Source: Moniliella sp. 'wahieum'
Taxonomy: Eukaryota > Basidiomycota > Moniliellomycetes > Moniliellales > Moniliellaceae
Length of the DNA: 64,000 nt
Direction of reading: 5' to 3'
Assembly: GCA_003971905.1 (NCBI GenBank)
Contig: RSEE01000040.1
Coordinates: 62,001 to 126,000, forward strand
A program made the translations under genes and the position numbers. Of the stretch, positions 36,837 through 46,975 are shown one piece after another. The notes under the pieces are model-generated. The model was not told where the DNA came from. It worked only from the letters and a program-made list of their open reading frames with translations, and did not search any database. The number at the start of each line of letters is the position of its first letter. Position 1 is the first letter of the stretch.

Positions 36837-37403
36837 ATGTACCAGGACGCACTCGAGAGCCATTTTCCCCTGGTTTTGACGATGCGAGGATACTACGGCA
36901 CCAAGACAGCGGGCAAGTTGTTTGCGCATTGGAAGGAGTTGGCTACTAAGTCTCAGTGGGAATGGTTCCTCGCTCGGATGTCAACCCCGTTTGTTGAGCC
37001 ATCAGGTGGCTCGTGCTTGGGCCAATGTCCCTTCAGTTCTTCCTCCTCAGGCCTAGGAGTTCCGTTGTTTTCTCTCCTGTTTTTCCTTGTTCCGCAGCTT
37101 AGCCCCTGGTGGCGAACTCGCTGCTTGATGTTCCTCTGTAGGCGGTGCTGGTTGGCTTAGACCACCACCACCACCACTAGTGCGATTGCATCACCCTCGA
37201 GGACCACTGGACTCCAGGTCTCATCAACGTTCATCCGTGTCCACACGCGCTTCCTAGGGTACGGGACCGGATGGCGAGAACCGGAGGGTCCTGATATCCT
37301 GGCGACCCCCCTGGTTCCTTGACCTTAGTGGCGCTTCCAAGTAACCCCCGCAAGATGAATGGTTCGGTTTAGACGTAGCGTTCCCCTGTCCAGCCTTTAT
37401 GGG
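36837..37403 (+). mobile_element. Reverse-transcriptase element 3' copy, interrupted by a solo LTR
   Basis: The coding part YQDALESHFPLVLTMRGYYG, then GTKTAGKLFAHWKELATKSQ, matches the C-terminal ORF of the 43.7-45.3 kb element. It stops at 36991, resumes at 37227 with TTCATCCGTGTCCACACGCG, and continues through LAIPLVP-like coding and the CCTGTCCAGCCTT tail. The 235 bp between the halves are a family-A solo LTR. The copy is 5'-truncated and not coding-competent. Confidence 0.85.
36992..37226. mobile_element. Solo LTR, family A, nested in the retroelement
   Basis: The element starts TGTTGAGCC and ends GGTCTCATCA, the same ends as the 7.3-kb copy. It is flanked by CCGTT (36987-36991) and ACGTT (37227-37231). 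The intact retroelement at 45.1 kb has a single ACGTT at this site, so the flanks are a 5-bp target duplication with one later substitution. The empty site and the filled site are both visible within this window. Confidence 0.88.
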
Positions 37404-38126
37404 TGCTGTGGCACAGATACATAGACGCTGTCTTGGCATGGATCACCAGCTAACGAAAACAACGTTTGCCAGTGTCTAGGCCCCCGACACTTGAGCTGGT
37501 CGGGTGGAGGGACCATTTGTGGGATTCGTGACTTTGCCGTCGATGGCCAGTATAGTCATCGTCGTGTAATATATGGTGGGGATGGCTGCGGCGCCTATAT
37601 TTTTTTCAATTAAAAATGCCACATCATATGGCAGTCGACGACCTCTCGTCGCCAAGCCACACCGGCCGTGCTCGGGGCCAACGTCGGGCGGAAGTGGCGG
37701 CATCGTGCCCACAGCCGTGCTGCCTCCAGCAGTGGGCCTTGGGGCGAGCGCGACTTGGGGGGAGAAGGCAGCCGAAGACGAGATGGATGCGATGGGGACG
37801 GGCCGCACCGGGCACAGCGGCAGCAGTGAGACAGACCAGCGGCATGGACAGAGGCGTGCGGGATGCTTACGTCAGCTGCGCCACGACATGATCTGGACGC
37901 GCGAGGACGGAGCGGCGGCAGTGTACTGGCCGACGCGGGAGCACGGCAGGCGCTCGAGGGCGGGAAGAGCCTCGAAGATCGCCGGATGCGCCGCTTCCCC
38001 CGCCGTCCTCCGCCGCCGTCCTCTCGCCTCCTCCGCCTCCACCAGACCACCAGACCCCCCTCGCCCCTCCTCACGCCCCCCTCACGGCCGGTGGGCGGCT
38101 CCCTAACCAGGCCTGGTCATGCAGCC

Positions 38127-41100
38127 ATGGCGCCCCCCAGCAACCCGCCCGCTCCTCCGCCATCGACCTCGGCAACCTGAACTGGTCCATGACACCCCTG
38201 ACGAGTGGGACGCCGACTTGAGTTCGATGCTCGGCCCCTCGTCCTCGCCACCCCTTCCCACGATGCCATTCCTGCCGCCACCACCGCACCTCGTCCGACT
38301 CTTCCTGGCTCTCGGCCTCGAGCGCTGCGGCGGCGGCGGCGGCAGCGGCAGGGCTGCCCCCTACAACCGACCTCGGTCGCACGGCCACCCCCATCCTTAC
38401 TGGTGTTGGCCTGATACGGATTCCACTCTGCCTCGGCCGCGTGCCGGTGCCAGCTCTCCGCCTTTACAGGCGCATCGTCATCGCCATATCCTCTACCCTT
38501 CTTGCTTTGCCATTGCCATCTACCCTACCCTCTCCCTCGTTGCCGTCGCCATCATTCCTTCCCCATACCCACCAAATACCTCCCAACATCGTCCGTCCCT
38601 TCCAGGCCCGCCATCTCGATCCCACCCGCGTCATCCAGGTGTGTGCCTCATACCTCGCCTCCACAACAAACAACTCCCAGAGGCCGCCACACTTTGCTCC
38701 CAGTCACGCTCGTCGGGTCCATCTTCCCGCCCATTATATGCTTCGACATCTTCTTCCTCGTCATCGTCCTCCTCCACACCAGCTCGGACTTGCACATACC
38801 CGCTCACATTCGCGCCGCCCAGGTTGGATTGCGCACTGACAATATGTCGTCAAGCAATTTGCTGCTGGCATCGTGGTGCGTTCTCCTTCATATACCTGCT
38901 CGCCTTAGGACGCTATCTCCTAACACTTTTTTCTGCCTGCTCTCCAGAAACTTAGGAAGCTCCATGACAACACGTACGGCTGGCTGCATTGTACCCGAAG
39001 GTGGGTTCGTCCTGTGCATCCTGATGACGAAGGTTGGTGGGAGTGTGCCGCTGTCTTATTGCTTGGCGATGGAGCCCCCGAACCCCAGGGAAGCAGCAAC
39101 AGAAGCCACAGTGCTGTAGTTGGGCACCCACATCAGTCCCCTTACCCGTACCAGGTCATGTGAGCCAACCCTCGCCCTTACTGCTCCGGCGCCCATCATA
39201 TCGTCCAGAACAGCCCCGGCAGGACTCTGTGCATTAGAACCCACCCCGTTCCGCACATCTTCGTCCGGCTCCATCTATGGACTGGGAAAGGGCAGGGCTC
39301 ACGTGGAACGACATCCCATACCCTGGGTTCAGGCAATGTGAAGTTGCGCATGTTTAATGAGAGTCCTGGGACCCGGGTAGAAGGATTGACGCCTAGACGA
39401 GACTCGTTACGGCCTAGAGCCGCGAATGGCTCGGCTGAGCTCCATTTCGATCGGGATCCACAACATCCTGCTTCACCGGGGAGCACAGTTTCTTCTACGC
39501 ATCTTGCTGGCTTATTCGACGTTGTCCAGCGCCAGGACCCGAGCAATCCTCAGTGCGCTCTTGTGGGTGTCCACCCGACCCGAATGCTCCCCCACCAATT
39601 CAGGCCCAGCGTCGCGCACCGCCTCAGGACGCCGATCCCGTGCCATCTCCACAGCCTCGTCGCGTGTTGCCGCTACACAAGGCACGGATCAGCCCCCCCA
39701 CTTACCACCTCACCCGCTCTCGTCTCCCCCCCCTCACCCGGAGACGTGACAGCACGCCGCCTCCTCAACCACTGTTGCCAGCGTGGAACCAGGGACAAGA
39801 ACCTGTAGACCCTTCGTTCGGGTCTAGTACGCCGCCCCCGTTACTCCAGCCTGCCCCCGCACGCCATGGGCCTGCCTCACCCCATCCTTCCCCCGGGGCG
39901 ATGGCAGAGCCTACAACACCTAGTCGGCGCCGTTCGAGCGTCTCCACCCGTTCGTCAATGCTTGGAGAGCATTCAAGACGCTTTCCCTTTCGCCCAGGAC
40001 CACGTCGTGTTATGCCTAACACGGCCAGTACGGTCCGCAACGCCTGCTCTCTCATAATACCCCTCCCTCTCTTCATGCCCAACGCCTCTCCCACTCTTTC
40101 ACGTCCCAGGTCCAGTGGAAGCAAGTCTCAGTCCCACCGGTACACCTCTCACCCCTGGCGCGGGAATGAAAAAGATTGGACGGCCGCGTGCGCCCAGTGA
40201 ACCACCAAGTTGGAAGCCGTGGATCCCCAACACCGCCACCGACGCCCCCCCTATCCCGAGTTTGCCGCCCCTCGAGGGCATGGAAGTAGGAGAAGGGGAA
40301 AGGAGGGGAGAGCGGGATTCAGCCCAGGTGGAGCCTTCTCCTTCTAAGGGATCCGCCATTACTACTAGAGCCGGTGGACGGAAGCACACTGGCTTGCAAT
40401 TCTGGACGCCAGAGTGGTACTCGCCCGCTCATCGGACCGGTGACAATGCGAGCAAATTGCCGGTTGTGCCAGCAACGGAAGAAAAGGCATCCGCCCCAAC
40501 GCCTACTTCCAGCCTGACCCGCGGCTCAACCGCCTCAGCCGCCTCGGCCACCGACCTTCGTCTGTCCAATACCGATACCAACGGTCCATGGCACCAATCT
40601 AGCCCGCTCCACCACACGTCCCCTCGTCTTCGCACTCTTGGCACAGGACGAGGTGGATCACGACGCTCCCTCTTCCATCCTGCAAGCGGGAGTGGCAGCG
40701 GGAGTGCTAGCGGTAGCGGTCATGGAACCGGTCCGCGTCGTGGGTCGAGTGGTACGGGTCCCCACCGTGGGTCGCTGGCGGGCCTGGGCCTGGGAATGGC
40801 GATGGCCTCAGGAGGCGGAGAGCGAGTTGAACCGCAGACGCGGACGCGTCGCCGCTCACGTGTCCAGACTAGGCACGCGGTCGCCTCCCCTTCTGTCTCC
40901 TCCGTTCTCACTTCGGACGACCACAAGGATTACTTTACCCCGCTGCTAGCACACCCGGGGACCCGCTTTTTACCCCTTGGGTCGGCCCCGCCCTCCCCCT
41001 CCAACAGCCAGTAGCGGATCCAGCTCCGCCCTGCCCCCCCACTCCGTCACCCCGGCGCCCCATGGCACCGCTACCCCTACCTCCACCAGCCTCGCCGACG

Positions 41101-42574
41101 AGGACGACGACGCAACCCTGGGCGCCTGCCCCTGTACCTGCTGAGCCCCGTTTCCTGCACCTCCGGAACTGGAATCGGAACCGTCGTCTGTGACCCGCCG
41201 TCGGCCCCGCCCTTCCTCGTGGGCATCACTGCGGCAACGGGTGCTCTCAACCTCGTCTACCCGCAGTGGAAATGGGGGGGAGAGCGGGAGCTCGGTACGG
41301 TCGCATTGGTTGCGGAAGAACTGACTCCGACTAAGCCGCGACGGAGGAGGCCGCACATGCGTGCTCAGTCGGCCGATTTGGCCCGGGAATCTATTTCAAT
41401 GGGTGGGGTCCGGCCCTCGAGCACGCGGACGGGCACGAGCACAAGCAATGACTGGGGCCCGAAGCATGAGGAGGAGCAGGAGGAAGGGGAAGCGCGGGAC
41501 AAGGAGATGGAGTTGGATATGGCCACCGCGCGCCAAGGGATTGGACAAACGTCGTGCCCAAGCTCGTCTTTCCCTCTCCTTTACCCACACGTCGACCTCA
41601 ACCCCAGCCAATCCACTATCCCGACTGCGCCGACCTAACCCTCGCGAAGGGGAGAAAGAGCAAGAATCCACGTGGATTGGTAAAGTCAAGGGAGGGAAAA
41701 GTAAGGGCAAGGCCCGTCTGTCCATGCCGGCCGTACAACCGTCCCTCTACTACCGTAATCGGTGATGGGGCCAGTGGGATGCTCGCCTCGCCGTCCACCA
41801 ACATACCCTCACCCCAGACCTTACGCCGGCCTGCCACCGTACGCCGCCGATTGCTTGCTTCATGCATGCAATGTCTCCTTCGCACCATCCCGACCGTCTT
41901 CTTCTCATCCCGGACTGGCTCGGACCCATTCGCGTCAGTCCCGCTCCCCCTCAGCTTCGGCATCTCGCCCGCACCACACTTCTCTCCTCCTTTCCCTCTC
42001 CCGCACGCCCACCACTGATCTGTTCGCGCCACGGGCGCACCCCCCCGAGAGCCGGACCTCGACCCCGCATGGACCGGCTCGGTCCGCACTACCGCCAGCA
42101 CCTTGAGCGTCACCTCCACCTCCACCTCAAACCTGCCCTTAGCCCTATCCCGGCCTGTCGGCCCAGAGGCCCTCGCTGTCCCGCCCACCCATGGTACCGT
42201 GGTAATGCAGCGTTCAGTCTCCACGCCAGCGGGGGGAGCGGGCCCGCCCTCTGCGCTGCCCAAGAGGAAGGAAGAGCGACGGAACATCCCGCTCAGCCCA
42301 GCGGCGGCCATGTATCGTCGTGTGGTGTCTCCCCGCTGGTGCCGGGGCCGGGGCGGCGGGCATGCAGGAAGTCAAAGCGGCCTCGGCGCTGGAAGCAAGC
42401 TTGGACCTGGAATTGGATCTGAGCCTGGGCGCGTGTTGAACCCAGCACCGACCTGGCCCTTCGGCCTGAAGCTTTGCCTGCATTGCTGGATTACCTCAGG
42501 CCACACGGGCCCGGTGTGGTGAGAGCGTGCGGGCACAGGAAACATATGCGGCCAGCATCGGACTGGACCTATGA
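38127..42574 (+). CDS. Large low-complexity protein of unknown function
   Basis: I do not recognise this gene. The proposed start is MAPPSNPPAPPPSTS. Short ordered segments appear amid Ser/Pro/Arg-rich sequence. The most folded-looking is around 38850-39060, where an intron at about 38878-38945 joins QYVVKQFAAGIV to KLRKLHDNTYGWLHC, followed by TRRWVRPVHPDDEGWWECAA. The long frame at 40115-41014 contains LQFWTPEWYSPAHRTGDNAS and Gly/Ser/Arg-rich runs. Later come EELTPTKPRRRRPHMRAQS and an Asp/Leu-rich C-terminal part, ending ALLDYLRATRARCGESVRA..ASIGLDL just before TGA at 42574. Frame changes are frequent, and one gene or two cannot be decided. A regulatory or scaffold role is only a guess from the composition. 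Confidence 0.4.
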
Positions 42575-43057
42575 AGCTGGACTGCGTTTCTGCCTCGCTA
42601 CTACCACCCACATCAATTGTACCATTGATGTCTGATCAGGGACAAAACAAAGCACCCATTTCTGCTCGTTTGGGCCATCTCGCCCTCCGTGGCTGTTTAT
42701 CTCAACTCTCACTCGTTGCTCATGTTGTAGCTTGTCTCTGCGACGCGTGGACGCTTTGCCCCCCCCCACAATCCCCCTTTCGGCCAGGCCTACTAGCGTG
42801 CAGGATTCAGGTACATAATACGGAAAGCGCTCGGCCGGAACACATTGGTTTGATTTCGAATGCGGAGGCAGACAGAAGGGAGGCGAATTGTGTGGGAACA
42901 CTCTTTCTCGCCACCCTATAGCAGAGCTGGGCCAGATATTCTTTCCTGCTCACCAGACATGTTGCTCAAGCGGCTCCAGCGGACGGCCCCGATTTGAGGG
43001 AAGGGCCGAGATGGACAGCAATGTGATAGGTTCTTTTTGTAACATCGATCGATGTAA
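42575..43057. other. Intergenic, no gene seen
   Basis: AT content rises here. I see no conserved reading frame or repeat before the tRNA-Trp gene. Confidence 0.5.
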
Positions 43058-43058
43058 A

Positions 43059-43139
43059 GGCCTCTTGGCGCAGCGGTAGCGCGTGAGATTCCAGCTCTTG
43101 GCATCCTCAAGGTCATCCGTTCAAATCGGGTAGGGGTCT
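43059..43139 (+). tRNA. tRNA-Trp (anticodon CCA) with very short intron, possibly degraded
   Basis: The acceptor GGCCTCT pairs with AGGGGTC over all seven positions (two G-U). The D arm is GCGC-AGCGGTA-GCGC and the T arm is ATCCG-TTCAAAT-CGGGT. The layout follows eukaryotic tRNA-Trp (GGC..TGGCGCA.CGGTAGCGCG). The anticodon loop reads TTCCAG, giving CCA, followed by about 9-10 extra nt and the 3' half of the stem (CCTCA), leaving one A-C mismatch at 31-39. A T6 run follows directly as a Pol III terminator. The discriminator base is T, which is unusual. It could be a functional gene with an indel error or a decaying copy. Confidence 0.7.
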
Positions 43140-43357
43140 TTTTTAATTCTTTTGTTTCTTCTCCACAGTTGCTCTGATATGTTGTTGCAGTTCAGTAGCA
43201 TTGCTGCCATTTGGCTGATCTCTGAAATCGAATGGTCTATCAACGTATCAACAGCCTGGCACAAGACGGGAGAAGGCATAGTAGGGCTCTCCTGAGGTCG
43301 ACCCATCGAGAAAACACACACAACAGTTTTTAACATGACAATCAAAACTAGCGGTGC
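43140..43357. other. Short AT-rich spacer between tRNA-Trp and the family-C repeat
   Basis: No gene or repeat is recognised in this spacer. Confidence 0.5.
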
Positions 43358-43588
43358 ATTATATTCACAAGGAGGACCACCGGGCCTACGGCCCGGTCAG
43401 CTGCTGCGTCGCCACCTTAGCCACCGTTCCCCTTCGCCACCGTAGCCACCGTTCCCCCGGTCCACCGTTCCACGCTGGAACCCTTCCACGCTGGAGAGGG
43501 CAAATAATATCACCGATTCTCTGGCTGCGGGTGGCTGGGAACGTGGCACCGGTCGGCACGTGCCTATGACGTAAAAGATGCCACGGCG
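43358..43588. repeat. Dispersed repeat family C, copy 2
   Basis: This copy has the same order as copy 1 at 28.4 kb: ATATTCA at the left, the hairpin CCGGGCC-TAC-GGCCCGG (43380-43396), CCACCGTAGCCACCGTTCCCC subrepeats, and the right end GGGAACGTGGCACCGGTCGG..GACGTAAAAGATG. It carries an extra duplicated GTTCCACGCTGGA block. It stops about 20 bp before the retroelement tail. Confidence 0.85.
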
Positions 43589-43609
43589 TTTCGTCCCTTA
43601 ATATAATTT

Positions 43610-43659
43610 CCCCTGTCCCAGCCTTAAGCTCTGTCAATGAAATGGACGTGATCTAGGGA
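43610..43659 (+). mobile_element. Retroelement 3' tail remnant abutting the next copy
   Basis: These 50 bp (CCCTGTCCCAGCCTTAAGCT through GATCTAGGGA) are essentially identical to the last 50 bp of the element ending at 45342. They are immediately followed by reverse-transcriptase coding sequence, so two copies lie head to tail. Confidence 0.85.
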
Positions 43660-45342
43660 AGCATCCTGTCGGCAGAGGGCGTACGACAGGGCGACCCCCT
43701 CGCCCCCTTTTCTTCTCCATCGCAGTGCGGCCCACGCTAGAGAAGTTGAGAGATGCTCTGCCGCCGGGCACCTGGTGATGGCATACCTGGACGACATTAC
43801 GATTTCGGTCCAGGGCCAGGCATTACCGGCCAAGCCGCGGAGTTTGGGAAGACGACGCGTCAGGCCTCAAGCTCAACCTGCGCAAGTGTGTCGAGCGGGA
43901 CCGGGACCAGATTCGGGAGGATGGTCTGCAGGTTCTGGGCACTTGTGTGGGAGGGGTAGACTGTCGTCGATCGTGGCTCCGGGCCCAACTGGCCAGTCTG
44001 AGGGAGAAACATGCCTAAGTTTGATGGCATCACCCGCCAGGGACGCCTCTTACTATGGCGGCTCAGCACTCAGACCAAGCTGCGCCACCTGCTCCGCACC
44101 ATCCAGATGGAAGGAGAGCTAGACGACGTGCTGGCCGAGATTGATGCCTTCATCTGTACGGAGTTCAGACGGATCCGGGGCGACGAGGATCCCCAAGGTG
44201 CCAAGGACGACCACTTCGACATGCTCATGAGCCTGCCCCTCCGGCTGGGAGGATGTGGCAGCCCGCTTTACTCGTATATTGCGCCCCACGCCCGTGCCGC
44301 GGCCAACGAGGTCAACGACTATCTTATTACCACTTATGTTGACCCAGCGGGACCGCAAACGCTATTACGGCCAACGCATTTACGAAGCAACGCCAGCGCT
44401 GCCGCGAGATGTGGGAGCAAAGTCGACAGGAGCTGCTCCAGAAGCTGGACGCTGCCGATGGTCGCCATGTGGTTGATCACAGCAACCCGCTGAGCCACAA
44501 CTGGCTCTCCGCCATTCCGTCCGTCCCGTACCTCAAGCTCTCGACCAGCAGGTCCAGGTCGGTCTCCAGCTCCGCACGCTGTGCCGCACCACGCGCAGCA
44601 TGCGCAAGTGCGGTGTCGTCCTCGCTGGAGCACATCATGTCTTGCACCCGCTCCCAGGCCAAGTTGATGCGTTGCATGACGCAGTGCGGGAGCCCATTCT
44701 CCAGCTCCTACGCTCCACCCGACACCCATGTCCGCAACGAACCTATGGTGGAGGACGAGGATGGGAGAAGACAGAGGACGCAGCGCACCGACTACCGCGT
44801 GATGGGGCCCGGAGCACTCGGAGGATCAGGAATGGAGGTAGACCACACGCTGCGCGACACGGGATCACTGGCGGCGCAGAGCGCGTTCCGGAGGGTGGTG
44901 CATGAGAGCACCGCAACCCCCTTGGAATGCCGGGAGAAGGAGCTGCTTCGGATGCTTGAACAAGCAGAATGCGACAAGAACGCCAAGTACCAGGGACGCA
45001 CTCAAGAGCCGTTTTTCCCCCTGGTTTTGACGACGCGAGGATACTACGGCACCAAGACGGCGGGCAAGTTGTTCGCGCATTGGAAGGAGTTGGCTACTAA
45101 GTCTCAGTGGAAATGGTTCCTCGCTCGGATGTCAACCACGTTCCTCCGTGTCCACACGCGCTTCCTAGGGTACGGGACCGGATGGCGTGAGCCGGAGGGT
45201 CCTGATATCCTGGCGATCCCCCTGGTCCCTTGACCCTGGTGGCTCCCCCAAGTAACCCCCGCAGATGAACGGTTAGGTTTAGACGCAGCGTTTCCCTGTC
45301 CCAGCCTTAAGCTCTGTCAATGAAATGGACGTGATCTAGGGA
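43660..45342 (+). mobile_element. Reverse-transcriptase retroelement, 5'-truncated (longest copy)
   Basis: The copy begins inside the RT palm with EGVRQGDPLAP (43675-43707). The catalytic motif YLDD lies at 43784-43795 (AYLDDITISVQG). Next come LQVLGTCVGG, GRLLLWRLSTQTKLRHLLRT, the LPLRLGGCGSPLYS block typical of the RT thumb region of non-LTR elements, and a C-terminal ORF with REKELLRMLEQAECDK, TTRGYYGTKTAGKLFAHWKE and the terminal GPDILAIPLVP stop (45233). A 110-bp untranslated tail closes the copy. Frame changes occur near 43710, 43765, 43830-44000 and 44350. No LTRs flank it, and no RNase H or integrase is seen. It is best described as non-LTR; the clade is unresolved. Confidence 0.85.
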
Positions 45343-45599
45343 TACGCAGTATATTAACCGTACTTGTGTTCAACCGTCGTGGTTACACTTACTCCTGATA
45401 TCTCTCTCTTGAAGAAGAAGCTGAAGAATGAGAGGGTGGGTACTTTAAAACCACAAGTGGGTTGAGGGCCGGAGGATGGGAGGACTCTCCATCGGAAGAT
45501 GACAGAACGGGTTGGATTTTGAGATCCTCCAACAAAGATTCGGCCCCTCGGAAAACAGGCCCGTGGATAGACCAACAAAGGGTGAGTGCGCTTCTTTCC

Positions 45600-46975
45600 C
45601 AGTAGCTGATACCTCCAAAACCGCTGGACTCGAAGGGATGGAACGTTCTTTCCGAGAGTTTGTTGAGCATAAGCGGCATGCATCATCCTCGGGGGTTGCA
45701 GAGAAGGACGATCATCAGCCCCTCCCTCTATATAATGTACTGTTGATGGCATTGAGGGTGTTGCTGCGGCAGGTGTTGCCCGTTTCTCAGTTGTGCTCAC
45801 GGTCTCCTTGGCACCTTCTGAGCTTACACCGAAGGAATAATTCGCGGGGGCCGCCATGGGTACCAATCCGGCGCCGGGACGACAGCTCGCCCGTTTAAGT
45901 GAGGTGACACACGTGGGCTGTCACGCAGCGGTGAGGTTAGTTCCATGGTTGTAAAAGAGCATGCCAGAGTAAAACGTACCGATAACAAACCCAAGGAAGG
46001 AATGGACACATAGAATGAGAGTTGCCCTCAAAGCGTTGTAGTTTTCATGGCTACCTGCAAGATATATGTGGCCCAGATATGGCAAAAAGCTCAATTGCAG
46101 CCGCCACAGTCGCGTACTTGACCACGTCTGTGAGGAAACGACGAGTAATGGAGCTCAAGTGACCGAGGCTTCGAAGCGTGCTTTCTGGTGCAATCCGTTC
46201 GAGACATCCTTGCCCCCGGTGTGGTCCGCTTTATCTCCATAGTTCCGATGAAAGCGAGAGAGCACCGTATGCTGCCGCTGGTGAGCTCGATTCCTAGGAG
46301 GAGCAACAGCTCGGAACATGATGGTCACGAGTGACAAGTCGAGGAGTAAACACAATGAATAAATCGCCACCGGTAATTGCCTTTGCACCTGGGGTTGTCC
46401 GCAAACAAACCCAATCTTGAGGTTAGGTACGGGTTGGGACAAGGTCTCCACATGCGTCGATCCGATATAAACCACATCCACAGTCCGCAGACAAGCGCAT
46501 TGCCGCCCCACAAGACATAAATAATCTTTTCCTGCTGTCACCAGAGACGGCCGCAGCTCTCAAGTAAGGAGGCACTGACAATCACGTTGCCCAGTGCAAC
46601 GCAGCGACATAGGCCCTGGCAGTGGCGGTGCAGTTGTTTGTCCGCCGACAAAATGCAAGAGTGACAGCACAGCAGGGAATTGTGAGCAGGCGTGCTATTA
46701 GCAGCCCCACTGCAGGAACTGGGGCCAAGCCCGCCTCTCTCTCGCCCTTTGCCACCAATATTGTGCTCGCCGGTTGGTAGTACCAAGCGTTACAAGGGGA
46801 TGGGGCAGCACACTTCTCCGGAATTCCGGGTAGAGCACGTACTTGATGTCAGCAGGAAGCTGCATCAAGAATTCCCACAGCCGAACACCTGTCATGCCAG
46901 GGACACCCACAGCAGGACTGCTGCGTCGTACGTCAGGTGATCCACCTCGGCGAGCGTTGGGGCTGAGGTGGCCAT
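45600..46975 (-). CDS. Putative fungal multi-pass membrane protein, split by introns or frame shifts
   Basis: From MATSAPTLAEVDHLTYDA (start at 46975) the frame moves to MTGVRLWEFLMQLPADIKYV, then to NCTATARAYVAALHWA and NVIVSASLL (about 46560-46660). Next come LPVAIYSLCLLLDLSLVTIM (about 46330-46390), RRFLTDVVKYATVAAAIELF (about 46080-46140) and LRATLILCVHSFLGFVIG (about 45975-46030). The spacing of hydrophobic segments and the 'WE-L..L..' start resemble the large group of uncharacterised basidiomycete membrane proteins with about seven spans (DUF6533/DUF6534-like). The exact family is inferred, not established. A hydrophilic tail may continue to about 45600. The precise exon structure could not be fixed. 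Confidence 0.5.

Larger units (their letters stand above)
35801..38126. other. Repeat-rich intergenic region
   Basis: No conserved gene is supported. Contents: dense CTAGTGACTAGTGCTAGTGACC-like words (36180-36300), TGTTAAACGTGTTAAACG (36363-36384), a partial family-C repeat (36592-36716), and a retroelement copy split by a solo LTR (36837-37403). From about 37600 a GC-rich stretch leads into the next gene; it may contain its 5' UTR or upstream exon. Confidence 0.55.
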
